Below, piece after piece: positions 53,635 through 54,702 of a stretch of 54,702 nt of DNA. Source of the DNA: Anaerolineae bacterium (GTDB taxonomy: Bacteria; Chloroflexota; Anaerolineae; Anaerolineales; E44-bin32); contig JAUWHR010000082.1 of the NCBI GenBank assembly GCA_030605795.1, positions 1-54,702 of the forward strand, given 5' to 3'. Position numbers and translations under genes: made by a program. The notes below the pieces were generated by a model that saw nothing but the letters and a program-made list of their open reading frames with translations, was not told the origin of the DNA and searched no databases. The stretch's first letter is position 1; every line of letters begins with the position of its first letter.

Positions 53635-54702
53635 GTGTCGCTGCTCAAACGTATTGAACAAGGTCAGACTCAGGATGCAGCCGTCTCGAAAGAGACGCCT
53701 GCTAGCGTAGGCACCTCGCGCCTGGGTCAGCTGAGGGAGCGTAGGGTCGCTCCAACTGGCTCAGCGCAACGAGATAAATACTACGATCTGAAATCCCTGG
53801 TGCAAAACAAACTGCTGGCTGAACTAGATCCGTCGATGGATATCAGCCAGACGGCGGAGGTTCGTCGTACGATTGAGGAGTTGTTTGAAAGTATCTTGGC
53901 TGAGGAGAAGATCGTCCTCTCGCGACCTGAACGGCGAAGACTCTTTGAGCAGATTGTGGCCGAAATCCTGGGTCTTGGTCCGATACAATCCTTGCTGGCT
54001 GATGCATCGATCACCGAAATCATGGTTAACGGAGCCAAGCAGATCTACATTGAGCGTGGGGGTAAGATCTATCGTGAGCCGCTTTCCTTTGAGAGTGATG
54101 ATCACCTGATGCGCATCATCGATCGCATCGTTGCCCCACTCGGACGACGAATTGATGAATCGAGCCCATATGTAGATGCTCGTCTTCCCGACGGTTCGCG
54201 TGTAAACGCCATTATTCCACCAATTTCACTGGTTGGACCAGTGCTTACGATCCGAAAATTCGCCATTGACCCAATTACTGTACAGCAATTGATCGAATTC
54301 GGAACCATCACGCCAGAGGCGGTAGAGTTCCTCAAGGCTTGTGTATTGGCAAGTATAAATATGATCATATCCGGAGGTACGGGTTCCGGAAAAACCACAC
54401 TGCTCAACATACTTTCCCAGTTCATCCCTGGTGACGAGCGGATTGTCACCATCGAAAACGCGGCTGAACTTCAGCTACGACAGGAACATGTGGTTACGCT
54501 AGAGTCTCGCCCGCCTAATATTGAAGGACGGGGTGAGGTCACTATCCAAAATTTGGTTGTCAACTCCCTTCGTATGCGACCTGATCGCATCATCGTCGGC
54601 GAGATACGCGCTGAAGAAGCCCTGGATATGCTTCAGGCAATGAATACTGGCCATGAAGGTTCAATGACCACCGCTCACTCCAACAGCCCGCGCGACACCT
54701 TG
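53635..54702 (+). CDS. cpaF: CpaF/TadA pilus secretion ATPase (3' truncated)
   Basis: The GTG at 53635 has AAGGAGG seven bases upstream; 356 codons are visible before the window ends. The N domain has a helical region starting [19 protein letters not shown], then [20 protein letters not shown] and [17 protein letters not shown] (N-terminal subdomain of the secretion ATPases). The catalytic domain carries Walker [13 protein letters not shown], then the Asp box ENAAELQL, Walker [14 protein letters not shown] and the His box [14 protein letters not shown]. The ATPase powers pilus assembly from the cytoplasm, with TadB/TadC downstream, outside the window. Part of the tad operon. Confidence 0.96.
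   Translation, partial: MSLLKRIEQGQTQDAAVSKETPASVGTSRLGQLRERRVAPTGSAQRDKYYDLKSLVQNKLLAELDPSMDISQTAEVRRTIEELFESILAEEKIVLSRPERRRLFEQIVAEILGLGPIQSLLADASITEIMVNGAKQIYIERGGKIYREPLSFESDDHLMRIIDRIVAPLGRRIDESSPYVDARLPDGSRVNAIIPPISLVGPVLTIRKFAIDPITVQQLIEFGTITPEAVEFLKACVLASINMIISGGTGSGKTTLLNILSQFIPGDERIVTIENAAELQLRQEHVVTLESRPPNIEGRGEVTIQNLVVNSLRMRPDRIIVGEIRAEEALDMLQAMNTGHEGSMTTAHSNSPRDTL

Noticed and set aside
1..54702. Prophage, integrative element or CRISPR array
   Set aside because: No integrase, phage structural gene, tRNA-linked att site, cas gene or regularly spaced repeat was found.

Overview
The window looks like chromosomal DNA of an uncultivated Chloroflexota-type bacterium, perhaps Anaerolineae-like. 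This is inference from gene content: a Tad/Flp pilus locus whose CpaE-type ATPase carries a receiver domain, a long acidic TPR scaffold with repeated W-L motifs, many PMT/GT-C-like membrane proteins, SecD/SecF as separate genes, and a membrane pyrophosphatase. Base composition is moderate, and I see no rRNA, tRNA, CRISPR, integrase or transposase genes.

Layout. 1-2730: the 3' part of a secreted LamG/DUF2341 protein and a broken response-regulator stub. 2731-2916: two small hairpins. 2917-6511 (minus): an apparent operon of a SpoIIE-type phosphatase, a small P-loop protein, secD and secF. 6647-7993 (plus, divergent): a degenerate ATPase/double-receiver protein. 8247-9278 (minus): an L,D-transpeptidase with a Tat-lipoprotein signal. 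9569-11007 (plus): thpR, a LOG/TIGR00725-like gene and rsfS. 11242-16421 (minus): ndk, the giant TPR/W-L scaffold, and a histone-deacetylase-family amidohydrolase.

16490-25627 (minus) is a surface-polysaccharide cluster. In transcription order it holds a cupin, a DegT aminotransferase, a Wzx-like flippase, a methyltransferase, a GT2, a second methyltransferase, a GT4, a WecG/TagA transferase and a polyprenyl-phosphate sugar-1-phosphate transferase. Upstream of it lies hppA (minus, with its own terminator). A long non-coding stretch then leads to rpoD (plus), which has a strong promoter and a short terminated leader transcript.

30239-48677 is a block of about ten multi-pass membrane proteins, mostly GT-C/PMT-like, that includes an O-antigen-ligase/TPR fusion. 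These probably add lipid-linked sugars or assemble envelope glycans, complementing the cytoplasmic transferases of the preceding cluster. 48727-50484 is a NarL/DegU-type response regulator with a soluble DegS-like kinase. 50828 to the end is the start of a Tad/Flp pilus locus: flp pilin (48 codons), cpaB, cpaE/tadZ and cpaF/tadA (cut by the window edge).

The most unusual points are a pair of homologous structured elements, each between convergent genes (8091-8196 and 11016-11113). Others are the W-L-repeat scaffold, a short terminated RNA ahead of rpoD, mutually exclusive inverted repeats upstream of flp, and the degenerate ATPase/pseudo-receiver protein divergent from a phosphatase.
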